Assembly: GCF_947495455.1 (NCBI RefSeq)
Contig: NZ_CANLZC010000015.1
Span: forward strand, 1-64,000
Direction of reading: 5' to 3'
Source of the DNA: an uncultured Shewanella sp.
GTDB lineage: Bacteria; Pseudomonadota; Gammaproteobacteria; Enterobacterales; Shewanellaceae
DNA: 64,000 nucleotides
Position numbers and translations under genes: made by a program. Shown in pieces: positions 1-9,067 of the stretch (positions are counted from its first letter, which is position 1; each line of letters opens with the position of its first letter). Below the pieces are notes generated by a model. The model saw nothing but the letters and a program-made list of their open reading frames with translations, did not search any database and had not been told where the DNA came from.

Positions 1-1
1 G

Positions 2-55
2 TTATATGAAGAACCATCTTATTTATCGCAATGTCTTCGGGATTATTTAGAATAA
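2..55 (+). CDS. C-terminal end of an unidentified gene (partial)
   Basis: The first bases are open in frame 2 and encode about 17 residues (reading LYEEPSYLSQCLRDYLE) before a TAA at 53-55. This would be the tail of a plus-strand gene whose body lies to the left of the window. The residues look like an amphipathic helix typical of protein C-termini, but the fragment is too short to name a family. It could also be non-coding. Confidence 0.3.
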   Translation, partial: LYEEPSYLSQCLRDYLE

Positions 56-177
56 AAATATGAGGGGATCTTTAAGGGAGGAATATTAATCGGAATGGGA
101 TTCTGGGTTAACCTTACTCAGTGGCTGTGGTATTGTGGAGGGTAATTTTGACTTTCAATCTAGGCTCAATGTTATTT

Positions 178-2529
178 ATGCAGAATATTGCTCACACTAT
201 CGCTCAAGAACTTAAGGTTAACGAGCAACAAGTTACGTCTACGATTAAATTATTAGACGATGGCGCGACAGTGCCTTTTGTGGCTCGATACCGTAAAGAA
301 GCAACCGGTGGATTAGATGATACTCAATTACGTCATTTATCTAGTCGATTACAGTATTTACGAGATTTAAATGAACGACGTGAAGTGATATTGTCCAGCA
401 TTGAAACTCAAGGAAAACTGACGCCTGAGTTGAGCCATGCGATTAACACAGCTGAAAGTAAAACTCGATTAGAAGATCTGTATTTACCCTATAAGCCTAA
501 AAGAAGGACTAAAGGGCAAATTGCTATCGAAGCAGGTCTTGCGCCCTTGGCCGAGGGCTTGTTGTCTTCGAGGGAAGGAAGCTTAGAAGAAACTGCATTG
601 CCTTTTATTAATGAAGCGGCGGGCTTTAAGGACACGAAATCAGTACTGGAAGGTGCACGTTTTATTTTAATGGAACGCTTTGCTGAAGATGCTGAATTAT
701 TGCGAAAAATTCGCCGCCATGTAAGCCAAAATGCTTTGATTGAAAGTCAATTAATTAAAGGTAAAGATAAGCAGGCAATTAAATTCAAGGATTATTTCGA
801 ACACAGTGAAAAGTTAATGAAAGTACCTTCACATCGTGCTTTAGCTATGCTTCGAGGACGTAATGAAGGTGTGCTTGCTCTATCGTTAAATGTTGATCCT
901 GAGCAAGAGGCTGGGAGTCATAAGAGTAGTTACTGTGTCGTCATTATTGCTGAGCATTTAAACTTTAATTTAGGGGCCAGTGATATTGATCAATGGCTGA
1001 AAACCGTGATAACAGCGACTTGGCGTGCCAAGATATTACCACAAATGGAAACGGAGTTTTTTGCTCGCATGCGAGAGGTGGCAGAAAACGAATCTATTAA
1101 AGTGTTTAGTCGTAATTTATCTGATCTATTAATGGCACCGCCAACGGGATCAAAAGTGACCTTAGGTTTAGATCCAGGCTTGCGCAGTGGCGTGAAAGTG
1201 GCCATAGTCAATGACACCAGTAAATGTGTGGCTCATACAACGATATTTCCTCATGCGCCACAAAATCAATGGGATAAGTCCATTCGAACTTTATCTAATT
1301 TAGTTAAGATGCATAAGGTTGAGCTTATTGCCATTGGTAATGGTACGGCATCTCGTGAAACAGATAAGCTGGTCAGTGAGTTGATAAGTGGATTGAAATC
1401 AGATTGCCCTTCACTAAAGAAAGTCATGGTGAGTGAAGCTGGGGCATCTGTGTATTCTGCTTCTGCATTGGCAGCAGAAGAATTTCCTGATTTAGATGTC
1501 TCTATTCGAGGAGCGGTATCGATAGCCCGTCGCTTACAAGATCCCCTTGCGGAGTTGGTTAAAATCGAGCCTAAAGCTATTGGTGTCGGGCAATACCAGC
1601 ATGATGTGAGTCAGAGCCAATTGTCTATATCTTTAGAAGCCGTTGTTGAGGATTGTGTTAATGCGGTTGGAGTGGATGTGAATATGGCTTCTCCTTCGCT
1701 ACTGGCACAAGTTGCGGGATTAAATAAGACCTTAGCAAGAAATATTGTTCAATATCGTGATGAGAATGGGCGTTTTAATGATCGTAAAGCGCTACTTAAG
1801 GTGCCTCGATTAGGGCCAAAGGCTTTTGAACAGGCTGCAGGTTTTTTACGTATTACAAAGGGATCGAATCCTTTGGATGCTTCTGCGGTTCACCCTGAGG
1901 CCTATTCGTTGGTTGAAGCAATAGCAAAAGCGAAAGATCTGACACTTGAGGCCTTGGTGGGTAATACAGAGGTGTTAAAGAATATCGATGCTGGAGCATT
2001 CACGATAGATGATTTTGGTTTACCTACCGTAACAGATATTTTAACCGAATTAGATAAGCCTGGCAGGGATCCGCGGGGTGAGTTTAAAACAGCAAGCTTT
2101 AAGGAGGGCATACAGGAGGTCAGCGATCTTAAGTTAGACATGATCCTTGAAGGTGTTGTGACAAACGTCACTAATTTTGGTGCATTTGTTGATGTGGGTG
2201 TACATCAAGATGGTTTAGTGCATATTTCTTCTTTAACCGATAAATTTGTTAGCGATCCACATACATTAGTGAAAGCGGGTGATGTGGTGAAAGTCAAAGT
2301 CATGGAAGTGGATGCTGAACGTAAGCGTATTAGTTTAAGTATGCGCCTGACAGATAAACCGGGAGAAGTTAAAGCTAAGCCTGTGAAAGTGAGTGATGGA
2401 GCGCGTCATAAACCGCAATCTAAACGACATGTTCAACAAGGGCACACAGTAAAAAATAAACCTAAACAACCGATGAACGCTGCCATGGGTAATGCCTTTG
2501 CTGATGCCTTCGCTAAATTAAAGAAATAA
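178..2529 (+). CDS. tex: Tex family transcription accessory / RNA-binding protein
   Basis: Tex is a cytoplasmic nucleic-acid-binding protein associated with transcription and RNA metabolism. With the start at ATG 178 it has 783 residues, close to the E. coli protein. Visible parts, in order: an N-terminal helical region ([21 protein letters not shown]), a YqgF/RNase H-like fold starting near residue 325 ([16 protein letters not shown]), a helix-hairpin-helix segment near 500-560, and a C-terminal S1 RNA-binding domain near 635-705 ([19 protein letters not shown]), followed by a basic tail. The start is not certain: homology favours ATG 178 ([13 protein letters not shown]), but TTG 148 has an ideal Shine-Dalgarno, GGAGGG at 137-142, and GTG 121 is also open. 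Family assignment is secure. Confidence 0.95.
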   Translation: MQNIAHTIAQELKVNEQQVTSTIKLLDDGATVPFVARYRKEATGGLDDTQLRHLSSRLQYLRDLNERREVILSSIETQGKLTPELSHAINTAESKTRLEDLYLPYKPKRRTKGQIAIEAGLAPLAEGLLSSREGSLEETALPFINEAAGFKDTKSVLEGARFILMERFAEDAELLRKIRRHVSQNALIESQLIKGKDKQAIKFKDYFEHSEKLMKVPSHRALAMLRGRNEGVLALSLNVDPEQEAGSHKSSYCVVIIAEHLNFNLGASDIDQWLKTVITATWRAKILPQMETEFFARMREVAENESIKVFSRNLSDLLMAPPTGSKVTLGLDPGLRSGVKVAIVNDTSKCVAHTTIFPHAPQNQWDKSIRTLSNLVKMHKVELIAIGNGTASRETDKLVSELISGLKSDCPSLKKVMVSEAGASVYSASALAAEEFPDLDVSIRGAVSIARRLQDPLAELVKIEPKAIGVGQYQHDVSQSQLSISLEAVVEDCVNAVGVDVNMASPSLLAQVAGLNKTLARNIVQYRDENGRFNDRKALLKVPRLGPKAFEQAAGFLRITKGSNPLDASAVHPEAYSLVEAIAKAKDLTLEALVGNTEVLKNIDAGAFTIDDFGLPTVTDILTELDKPGRDPRGEFKTASFKEGIQEVSDLKLDMILEGVVTNVTNFGAFVDVGVHQDGLVHISSLTDKFVSDPHTLVKAGDVVKVKVMEVDAERKRISLSMRLTDKPGEVKAKPVKVSDGARHKPQSKRHVQQGHTVKNKPKQPMNAAMGNAFADAFAKLKK

Positions 2530-2698
2530 TGGTATGAGTGCATGAAACAGCCTTGCTGACATGCACAAAAGGGAGGCTTTAGGAGTAATATTTCTACGTA
2601 CTGCGTCCAAAAAATGAAAATGATGACTTAGGGAGGAGGACTTATGCTTGTTTTGTTCAACACAGAATGAGTGCAACCTATTGTCTTGAGGGGGGTCT

Positions 2699-4696
2699 AT
2701 GCAAGATAAGTTCAACTTAGGCTCGTTTCGTTCTATTTTAGTTTTTTGTGTCATCGCCTTGGTCATTTTGATGGTTAGCCGTTTGGGTTTAGGGTTATGG
2801 CAAGCGGATCGAGTGACTGATGCGGGTGGTTGGGCTGACTTATTGCTTCAAGGTTTCAGAGTGGATGTGGCGACTTTATGTTGGCTTTGGGGAGTGGCTG
2901 CCTTAGGCACAGCTATTTTTAGTGGTCCACATTTTGTGGGTCGCTTATGGCAGGTTATTTTAAGGATTTGGTTAACGGTAGGTTTATGGTTAATCGTTTT
3001 CTTAGAGGTATCGACACCCGCTTTTATCGAAGAATATGGCATTCGCCCTAATCGGCTTTATATAGAATATCTGATTTATCCTAAAGAAGTCCTGTCTATG
3101 TTATGGTCAGGTCGACCAATAGAAGTGGTTTTTTCATTATTACTCACTATTGTTACCCTTTGGTTTGGTTGGCGATTAAGTGGTTCACTCCTCAAGAAAG
3201 TGACTTATCCTCGCTTCTATTGGCGTCCTGTTATTGTTTTTTTGGTGATTGTCGTGGCGTTTGCTGGAGGGAGATCGACACTTGGCCATAGGCCGTTAAA
3301 TCCCGCTATGGTGGCTTTTTCAACGGATCCTTTAGTGAATTCTTTGGTGATTAATTCTTCTTATTCGTTATTTTTTGCTATAAAACAAATGGGAAGTGAA
3401 GCTGATGCGGCTAAAATTTACGGTAAGATGGATCAAAATGACATTATTAATTTAGTCAGGGCCGATAGTGGTCGTCCATTAAGTGATTTTACCTCAAAGG
3501 CGTTTCCGAGCCGTACTTTTAACGAGGCCAGCTATAAAGGTAAGCCTAAAAATTTAGTGATTATTTTAGAAGAGAGCTTAGGGGCTCAATTTGTGGGGAA
3601 TTTAGGTGGACTGCCATTGACTCCCAACTTGGATAAGCTATCTCAACAAGGTTGGTCCTTTAATAACCTTTATGCAACAGGCACTCGTTCTGTCAGAGGG
3701 ATAGAGGCCGTGGTAACGGGATTTACACCGACACCTGCGCGTTCTGTGGTTAAATTAGGAAAGAGTCAAACCAATTTTTTCACTATTGCCGATTTATTGG
3801 CTAAGAAAGGCTATACCACTCAGTTCATTTATGGTGGCGAGAGTTATTTTGATAATATGCGAAGCTTCTTTTTAGGCAATGGTTTTCAGAATATTCTTGA
3901 TGAGAAAGATTATAGTTCACCTGCTTTTGTAGGTTCTTGGGGGGTCAGTGATGAAGATCTTATGCGTAAAGCCAACAGTGAGTTTGAGCGTTTACATCAA
4001 GAAGGTAAGCCGTTTGCGAGCTTAGTGTTTAGTTCAAGTAACCATGATCCCTTTGAGTTTCCCGATGGCCGTATTCAATTGTATGAGCAACCTAAGCAGA
4101 CCCGTAATAATGCTGCAAAATATGCTGACTTTGCCATTGGTGAATTTTTCAGGCTTGCCAAGCAATCAGATTATTGGAAAGACACTGTATTTTTAATTGT
4201 GGCTGATCATGATAGTCGAGTGAGTGGGGCTAATTTAGTGCCTATTTCTCGCTTTAGGATCCCAGGTGTCATTTTGGGAGCAGGCATTGAGCCTAAACAA
4301 GATAGTCGTGTTGTGAGCCAAATTGATTTGGCGCCGACCTTATTATCATTGATGGGAATTTCTGCAACTTATCCTATATTAGGCCAAGATTTGACACAAG
4401 TGAGCGATGACTGGCCTGGCCGAGCTTTGATGCAATATGATAAAAATATGGCGTATATGCGAGGCAATGATGTGGTGATTTTACAGCCTGAGCATGAACC
4501 TAAGGGTTTTAAATATAATCCCACTGATCAGAGTTTAAAACCTGAAGTTCAAAGTCAAAATATGAAACAAACTGCCCTTGCTTGGGCGCTTTGGGGGAGC
4601 TTAGCTTATGCAAAAGGCTACTTTAATGTGACAGAGCCCCAAGTGGACCCGTTAAAGAAAGAAAGGCTCAATATTCAAGGAAAAAATGCGCATTAA
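2699..4696 (+). CDS. LtaS/OpgB-like sulfatase-fold inner-membrane phosphotransferase
   Basis: This 665-residue protein has about five N-terminal membrane segments (residues 10-35, 55-75, 85-105, 140-160, 175-195) and a C-terminal alkaline-phosphatase/sulfatase-fold domain expected in the periplasm. The domain shows NLVIILEES (285-293, metal-binding acid), the segment TGTRSVRG (327-334), where the family nucleophile (Thr, here probably Ser331) sits, HDPFEF, and VADHDSR with the conserved Asp-His metal ligands. Gram-positive relatives polymerise glycerol phosphate on lipoteichoic acid; in Gram-negatives the family includes OpgB-type phosphoglycerol transferases, so the substrate here is unknown. 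The start at 2699 is preceded by GAGGGGG. A strong terminator follows, so it appears to be monocistronic. Confidence 0.85.
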   Translation: MQDKFNLGSFRSILVFCVIALVILMVSRLGLGLWQADRVTDAGGWADLLLQGFRVDVATLCWLWGVAALGTAIFSGPHFVGRLWQVILRIWLTVGLWLIVFLEVSTPAFIEEYGIRPNRLYIEYLIYPKEVLSMLWSGRPIEVVFSLLLTIVTLWFGWRLSGSLLKKVTYPRFYWRPVIVFLVIVVAFAGGRSTLGHRPLNPAMVAFSTDPLVNSLVINSSYSLFFAIKQMGSEADAAKIYGKMDQNDIINLVRADSGRPLSDFTSKAFPSRTFNEASYKGKPKNLVIILEESLGAQFVGNLGGLPLTPNLDKLSQQGWSFNNLYATGTRSVRGIEAVVTGFTPTPARSVVKLGKSQTNFFTIADLLAKKGYTTQFIYGGESYFDNMRSFFLGNGFQNILDEKDYSSPAFVGSWGVSDEDLMRKANSEFERLHQEGKPFASLVFSSSNHDPFEFPDGRIQLYEQPKQTRNNAAKYADFAIGEFFRLAKQSDYWKDTVFLIVADHDSRVSGANLVPISRFRIPGVILGAGIEPKQDSRVVSQIDLAPTLLSLMGISATYPILGQDLTQVSDDWPGRALMQYDKNMAYMRGNDVVILQPEHEPKGFKYNPTDQSLKPEVQSQNMKQTALAWALWGSLAYAKGYFNVTEPQVDPLKKERLNIQGKNAH

Positions 4697-4733
4697 TGAG
4701 TTTTAATAAAAAGCCATTTGAGTCATTGTCATT

Positions 4734-4761
4734 AAAGGGATAGCTAAGCTATCCCTTTTTT
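4734..4761 (+). terminator. Rho-independent terminator after the LtaS-like gene
   Basis: An 11-bp perfect stem (AAAGGGATAGC paired with GCTATCCCTTT), a 3-base loop and a run of T. It lies 38 bases after the stop of the LtaS-like gene. Confidence 0.85.
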
Positions 4762-4827
4762 ATTCAGCTTAGATTAAAGCGGTTTCCCTTAACGTAATGT
4801 TTTCAAAAAAGCAGTGGGAGAAGCAAG

Positions 4828-4908
4828 GTGAAATTAATTATTAAAGAAGTACTAAAGTTAGTTATTTTATTTTCTTTATTACTTTGGATCCCTTATTTAT
4901 TGCATTAA
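4828..4908 (+). CDS. Candidate 26-residue hydrophobic small protein
   Basis: A GTG-started frame of 26 residues has a basic N-terminus (KLIIKEVLK) followed by a hydrophobic stretch (VILFSLLLWIPYLL) that could span the membrane once. GGGAG at 4816-4820 is a reasonable ribosome-binding site 7 bases before the GTG. It lies just after a strong terminator, so it would need its own promoter. Nothing identifies a function; it could be a chance frame in AT-rich intergenic DNA. Confidence 0.4.
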   Translation: MKLIIKEVLKLVILFSLLLWIPYLLH

Positions 4909-5022
4909 TTTTAAGCTGAATAGGTAAACATAAGCCTTATTGATTAGCTTGTCTTAATTGGGTTTATTTTTACTTATTATCAGCTTTTTTGGTTGCTATT
5001 TTAGATTGACTGGAGGTCACAA

Positions 5023-5112
5023 ATGTCTACGTCTATCCGTCGTACATTGAACCGAATTGTATTGAGTTGCCTTTTTCTTATTGTGATGAGTACGCTCCTT
5101 CATATGAGATGA
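5023..5112 (+). CDS. Candidate 29-residue small membrane protein
   Basis: ATG 5023 is preceded by TGGAGG (5011-5016), a near-perfect ribosome-binding site at good spacing. The frame encodes 29 residues with a basic start (STSIRRTLNR) and a hydrophobic segment (IVLSCLFLIVMSTLL), the pattern of a single-pass small membrane protein. Its last 13 bases overlap the 3' end of bioH on the opposite strand. No family is recognised. The strong Shine-Dalgarno makes it more credible than the frame at 4828. Confidence 0.5.
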   Translation: MSTSIRRTLNRIVLSCLFLIVMSTLLHMR

Positions 5113-5942
5113 GTATGCTTATCACGGGTATATTGTTGATTTAACCATAAATGTATCGTTTCAACGAAATGTTCAGTATGACTAATGAAAGGTGCATGTG
5201 AAGCCTTGGGCATAACAACATCTGTGATGGATGCTTTCTGTGGCATTAATGAGTGAATAGAATAAGGCACTAGCCCATCTAGACGCCCCCAAATCCTAAG
5301 CCAAGGTTGATTAATATGGGCAATCTCACGGCGTAAATCAGTGCGCGCTAGCATGTTGAGCCCTTGTGTTAGCGCGTGACTTTTAGGTTCTGGGCGAGCA
5401 GATAGGAGGGCTTTTAATTGTTTAATGTCTCTTTTTGCGTTTTGGCTTCCCATAGCTTGAATGGCAAGAAATTGACTGATGGTGCGAGATAAATTTAAGC
5501 TCAGAGAATGATGAAATTGTTCGAGTACTTGTGGTGCCATTCCTGGCCAAGGGGGATTGTTGGCTAATGTTTCTTGGGCCATAAAATAAGGAGAAGAAGC
5601 GACTGTCACTAAGGCTTTAATTTTATTTGGATAACGTAAGGCGGCTCTTGAGGCGACTAACCCCCCCAGAGACCAGCCCAGCCAGATACTGTTATCGGGG
5701 ATCGCATCAATGATCGCATCAACCCATGCGTCAATATTACCTTCTATACTTGTGCTGTGACCAAAACCCGGCAAATCGACATAGTGCACCCTATACTGTG
5801 AGAAAGTCGGCTGTAGCGGTGTGAATACGGCACTATTCATTCCCCAGCCGTGAAGCATGACAATATCGGGCCCTTGTCCCTGTGAGATTAGGTGCAGTCC
5901 TTGTTTGGTTAAGGTGATTCGACTGTTTTCTTGGTATTCCAC
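5100..5942 (-). CDS. bioH: Pimeloyl-[ACP] methyl ester carboxylesterase BioH
   Basis: BioH hydrolyses the methyl ester of pimeloyl-ACP, freeing pimeloyl-ACP for biotin synthesis. The 280-residue alpha/beta hydrolase has the oxyanion loop HGWG (31-34), the nucleophile elbow GWSLGG (Ser91), the acid motif WGRLDGLVP and the catalytic His in ASHAPF near residue 250. It is somewhat longer than E. coli BioH (256): about ten extra residues at the N-terminus (MEYQENSRITLTKQG) and a short tail (QQYTRDKHTHLI). The tail is encoded by DNA matching the end of the 267-bp repeat (5120-5132). It is divergent from comF, as in many gammaproteobacteria. The other bio genes are not nearby. Confidence 0.88.
   Translation of the reverse strand: MEYQENSRITLTKQGLHLISQGQGPDIVMLHGWGMNSAVFTPLQPTFSQYRVHYVDLPGFGHSTSIEGNIDAWVDAIIDAIPDNSIWLGWSLGGLVASRAALRYPNKIKALVTVASSPYFMAQETLANNPPWPGMAPQVLEQFHHSLSLNLSRTISQFLAIQAMGSQNAKRDIKQLKALLSARPEPKSHALTQGLNMLARTDLRREIAHINQPWLRIWGRLDGLVPYSIHSLMPQKASITDVVMPKASHAPFISHTEHFVETIHLWLNQQYTRDKHTHLI
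5120..5132. repeat. 13-bp match to the end of the 267-bp repeat, inside bioH
   Basis: TATCACGGGTATA here is identical to the outermost 13 bases of the terminal inverted repeats found at 9068-9334 and 32208-32474. It encodes part of the C-terminal tail of BioH. A 13-base match by chance is unlikely in 64 kb, so a decayed repeat end is plausible but not proven. Confidence 0.4.
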
Positions 5943-6033
5943 TAAATATTACCTGTTTAACGTTATGGTGTTAAAACGACGACTGAAAACATTGAGCCCT
6001 CTAATACGCAGGCACTTACTTAAGTACTTCCGC

Positions 6034-6777
6034 ATGATGATGGCTTGTGTTCAAGAGGGGAAGACTAAAGGTTTTCTCCTTTTTATGCGAATTTTACCTA
6101 ATCGGTGTTTGATGTGCCATCAAGGGATCGCTTTTCCTCAAAGCGGAGTCTGTGATGTTTGTCTCAATGCTTGCTTATATTCATGTCCTGTTTGTTTAGG
6201 TTGTGGGCGTAAAATGTCTTTGAAGGCAGATTTTTGTGGCAGCTGTTTAAGCATATCACCACTTATCATTGTTGCTCCTTGTAGCTATCATCAAGGGCTC
6301 GGCCCTTTTGTTGCAGCGATGAAGTACCAGACACAATTTGCGGCTTTAGATTGTTTAACCGATGCATTAATTGCGCGTTTATTATTGTTGTCTAAGCAAG
6401 GTTTTCTGCAAATGCCGCAAGTATTGGTTCCAGTGCCATTACATCGACAGCGTTTACGACAAAGAGGCTTTAATCAGGCTTGGGTGATTGCCAGTGGTTT
6501 GAGCAAAAAACTCAATATTCCATTGTTTAGCCATAAATTGGTTCGAGTCAAACACACTCAAGCTCAAGCGGGGTTATCGGGAAAACAGAGAAGGCTAAAT
6601 ATGAAGCATGCTTTTGAATTAGAATCTAGACTGCCATTTCAGCGTATTGCCTTAATAGATGATGTGGTGACGACGGGGGAAACGGCTAAGGAGATAGCGC
6701 GTTTATTTCAGCGGCAGCATATTCATGTTCAAGTCTGGTGTTTGGCAAGGGCTGAGGCACCAAAGTTAATGGATTAA
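6034..6777 (+). CDS. comF: ComF family protein (GntX-like phosphoribosyltransferase-fold)
   Basis: The 247-residue protein has an N-terminal zinc-finger-like set of cysteines (C25/C28, C40/C43, then CPVCLGCG and CGSC) and a C-terminal phosphoribosyltransferase domain with the PRPP-binding motif IALIDDVVTTGETAKE. ComF proteins are linked to DNA uptake in competent bacteria; the E. coli relative GntX (YhgH) allows growth on external DNA. I chose ATG 6034; ATG 6085 (MRILPNRCLMC) fits the family N-terminus equally well, and frames further upstream run into bioH on the other strand. It is divergent from bioH, the usual arrangement. A later gene in the window, comM, is also competence-associated. 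Confidence 0.85.
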   Translation: MMMACVQEGKTKGFLLFMRILPNRCLMCHQGIAFPQSGVCDVCLNACLYSCPVCLGCGRKMSLKADFCGSCLSISPLIIVAPCSYHQGLGPFVAAMKYQTQFAALDCLTDALIARLLLLSKQGFLQMPQVLVPVPLHRQRLRQRGFNQAWVIASGLSKKLNIPLFSHKLVRVKHTQAQAGLSGKQRRLNMKHAFELESRLPFQRIALIDDVVTTGETAKEIARLFQRQHIHVQVWCLARAEAPKLMD

Positions 6778-6874
6778 CGCTTATTGTTACTTTATTTCGT
6801 ATCTTAGGATTAAATCCATACATTATAACTTAGTGTTAAAATTATGCTGATAGACTCAATCGGGACTACACAGA

Positions 6875-6932
6875 ATACTCATGTCGGAGTATCATAGGTT
6901 ATTCCTTATTAAAACGCTCAGGTATATCCTGA
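6875..6932. promoter_or_regulatory. Two inverted repeats upstream of nfuA
   Basis: ATACTC-N6-GAGTAT at 6875-6892 and the palindrome TCAGG-TATAT-CCTGA at 6918-6932 lie just upstream of the nfuA start. They are plausible operators or leader hairpins for an iron-sulfur-responsive regulator, but neither matches the full IscR consensus as I know it. Function is inference. Confidence 0.35.
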
Positions 6933-6945
6933 CGGAGCATATTTC

Positions 6946-7524
6946 ATGATTAATATTTCTGATACCGCTCAGGCTCATTTTGTTAAATTGCTAGCAGATC
7001 AGCCTGAAGGCACACATATTCGTGTGTTTGTTATCAGTCCAGGTACTGCCCAGGCTGAGTGTGGTGTGTCTTATTGCCCACCAGATGCGGTGGAAGTTGA
7101 TGATACTGAGCTCACCTTTAATGGTTTTAGTGCCATGGTTGATGAGAAAAGTGCGCCTTTTCTTGAAGACGCGAGTATTGATTTTGTGACGGATCAACTC
7201 GGCTCTCAGCTGACATTGAAAGCACCAAATGCCAAAATGCGTAAAGTGTCTGATGATGCGCCTTTAATTGAGCGTATCCAATATGTGATTGAATCAGAAA
7301 TTAACCCTCAATTAGCCAGCCACGGTGGGAATATTAATCTTATCGAAGTCACAGAAGATAAAGTTGCTGTATTGCAGTTTGGTGGTGGTTGTAATGGCTG
7401 TTCTATGGTGGATGTGACTTTAAAAGATGGTATTGAAAAACAATTATTAGAAATGTTTTCCGGTGAGCTAGTCGGTGTTAAAGATGTGACCGATCATCAA
7501 GCGGGTGAGCATTCATATCAGTAA
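6946..7524 (+). CDS. nfuA: Fe/S biogenesis protein NfuA
   Basis: NfuA is a cytoplasmic carrier that binds a [4Fe-4S] cluster and delivers it to apoproteins, especially under oxidative stress or iron shortage. The 192-residue protein has the two expected parts: a degenerate A-type (IscA/HesB-like) N-terminal domain (about 1-95) and a C-terminal Nfu domain with the cluster ligands CNGC, Cys149 and Cys152, the same numbering as in E. coli. The start is fixed by GACGGAG upstream and by homology ([12 protein letters not shown]). It stands alone between comF and a terminator. Confidence 0.95.
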   Translation: MINISDTAQAHFVKLLADQPEGTHIRVFVISPGTAQAECGVSYCPPDAVEVDDTELTFNGFSAMVDEKSAPFLEDASIDFVTDQLGSQLTLKAPNAKMRKVSDDAPLIERIQYVIESEINPQLASHGGNINLIEVTEDKVAVLQFGGGCNGCSMVDVTLKDGIEKQLLEMFSGELVGVKDVTDHQAGEHSYQ

Positions 7525-7537
7525 TGACATAGATTTC

Positions 7538-7566
7538 AAAGCCTGCTGTTTAGCAGGCTTTTTTGT
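7538..7566 (+). terminator. Terminator after nfuA
   Basis: A perfect 9-bp stem AAGCCTGCT / AGCAGGCTT followed by TTTTTTG. It lies between the convergent nfuA and MATE genes. Confidence 0.85.
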
Positions 7567-7604
7567 TTTCTCTATTTCGTTTTGCAATAAGTTGATACTT
7601 TATA

Positions 7605-8942
7605 TTATGAGTGAACATGCTTGAGTTTGAAGTGATAGTGCAGGCCAAGCGTGAGACTTCTTGAAAACATAAAGGCACTTAATGCTGCCCAAAGGGCATG
7701 GTTATCCTGCCCCCCCAATATTGACCAGATAGGAAAGAAAACCATAAAAGTGCAAATTAGCATGCTATTACGCATAATTTTTCCTTGGGCTGCTCCAATA
7801 TAGACACCATCAAACAGGTAGGAGCTAAAAGCCAATAAAGGCAGAAAAACTATCCAGTACAAGTACTGTTTGGCCATTGTCTGTACTGTGTCTATGTTGG
7901 TCAGTAGGTGAATAAAATATTCTCCTGCAAACATAAAAACGACAATAAAACCTATTGCGACGATAGCAGACCAAGCCCAAGCGAGGCTGACACTTTCTTG
8001 TAGCAATTGCCGATTTTTTTCACCAAAGGCTCGGCCGACTTCTGCTTCAGCATAATAGGCAATACCGTCGAGGGCATAGGAGATAAGCATGACGAGATTG
8101 AGTAAGACGGCATTGGCCGCTAATATATTATCGCCTAAACTGGCACTGTGAAAGGTGATAAAAGTAAAGACCAGTTGCAGGCACAGACTTCGTAAAAAGA
8201 TATCTCGATTGAGACTCAATAACGCGCGATAGTGGCTAATGTTTAAGTGACGAAATAGTGCTTTTAGCTGAAATTGGTTGTCAGTGTTTAAATGATGCCA
8301 AATAACTGTTACAGCTAGAATAAAACCTGATATGTCAGCGAATACTGAGGCTAGAGCGACGCCTTTGACTCCCCAACCAAAACCCATAACAAACAGTAAA
8401 TCTAAGGTGATATTCACTGTGTTAGCGAGGATTAATTGCCACATTGCAGCTTTGGGTTTTTGTATGCCAAGTAACCAACCTAACAAGGCTAAGTTTAATA
8501 ATGCAAAGGGGGTCGACCAGACTCGAATGCTGAAATATTCAATGCAATATTGGGCGACTTCACGGCTGGGACTGGATAAATAAATTGACAATTGAGCAAT
8601 AGGTGATTGAAAAATAACAGTCAGCATGCCTAAGATTAAGGCTAAGCTTGCGGATTGAAAAAGTAATTGATATTGAGCTTGTTTATCATTGGCACCAAAG
8701 GCTTGAGCGGAGAGCCCAGTTGTCGCCATACGTAAAAAACCCAGTAAAAATAAAATCACACTTATCATGGTTGAGCCTAAGGCGACTCCCCCTAAATAAT
8801 AAGCATTGGAAAGGTGGCCAATGACCCCAGTATCGACAAGTCCTAATAGAGGCACTGTGATATTGGAGAGGATCATAGGTAGAGCTAATGCAAATAAACG
8901 TTTATTTTTTTTGGTATTACTGATTAATGCAAATAAAGACAT
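7605..8942 (-). CDS. MATE family efflux transporter (DinF-like)
   Basis: A 445-residue inner-membrane protein with about twelve membrane segments in two homologous halves, typical of multidrug and toxic compound extrusion carriers, which export cationic drugs in exchange for Na+ or H+. The N-terminal half has the family signature region LALPMILSNITVPLLGLVDTGVIGHL and the second half the matching AANAVLLNLVMLISYALDGIAYYAEAEVGRAFG. The latter resembles the DinF branch. It is transcribed alone toward nfuA. No regulator adjoins it, and the substrate cannot be read from sequence. Confidence 0.88.
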   Translation of the reverse strand: MSLFALISNTKKNKRLFALALPMILSNITVPLLGLVDTGVIGHLSNAYYLGGVALGSTMISVILFLLGFLRMATTGLSAQAFGANDKQAQYQLLFQSASLALILGMLTVIFQSPIAQLSIYLSSPSREVAQYCIEYFSIRVWSTPFALLNLALLGWLLGIQKPKAAMWQLILANTVNITLDLLFVMGFGWGVKGVALASVFADISGFILAVTVIWHHLNTDNQFQLKALFRHLNISHYRALLSLNRDIFLRSLCLQLVFTFITFHSASLGDNILAANAVLLNLVMLISYALDGIAYYAEAEVGRAFGEKNRQLLQESVSLAWAWSAIVAIGFIVVFMFAGEYFIHLLTNIDTVQTMAKQYLYWIVFLPLLAFSSYLFDGVYIGAAQGKIMRNSMLICTFMVFFPIWSILGGQDNHALWAALSAFMFSRSLTLGLHYHFKLKHVHS

Positions 8943-9067
8943 AAGTGATGCATGCTCTTATGAAAAGTGGTTAGAATAATGAAAAGCCGTATCCTCGATG
9001 ATGGATTATTTTATATAAAGTCGTGCCTCTAAGTATACCTTTTTGTATATACTCATAGATCAAGTTG

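Noticed and set aside
2518..2766. 82-residue minus-strand frame between tex and the LtaS-like gene
   Set aside because: Covers the ribosome-binding site and start of the LtaS-like gene, with no ribosome-binding site or family pattern of its own.
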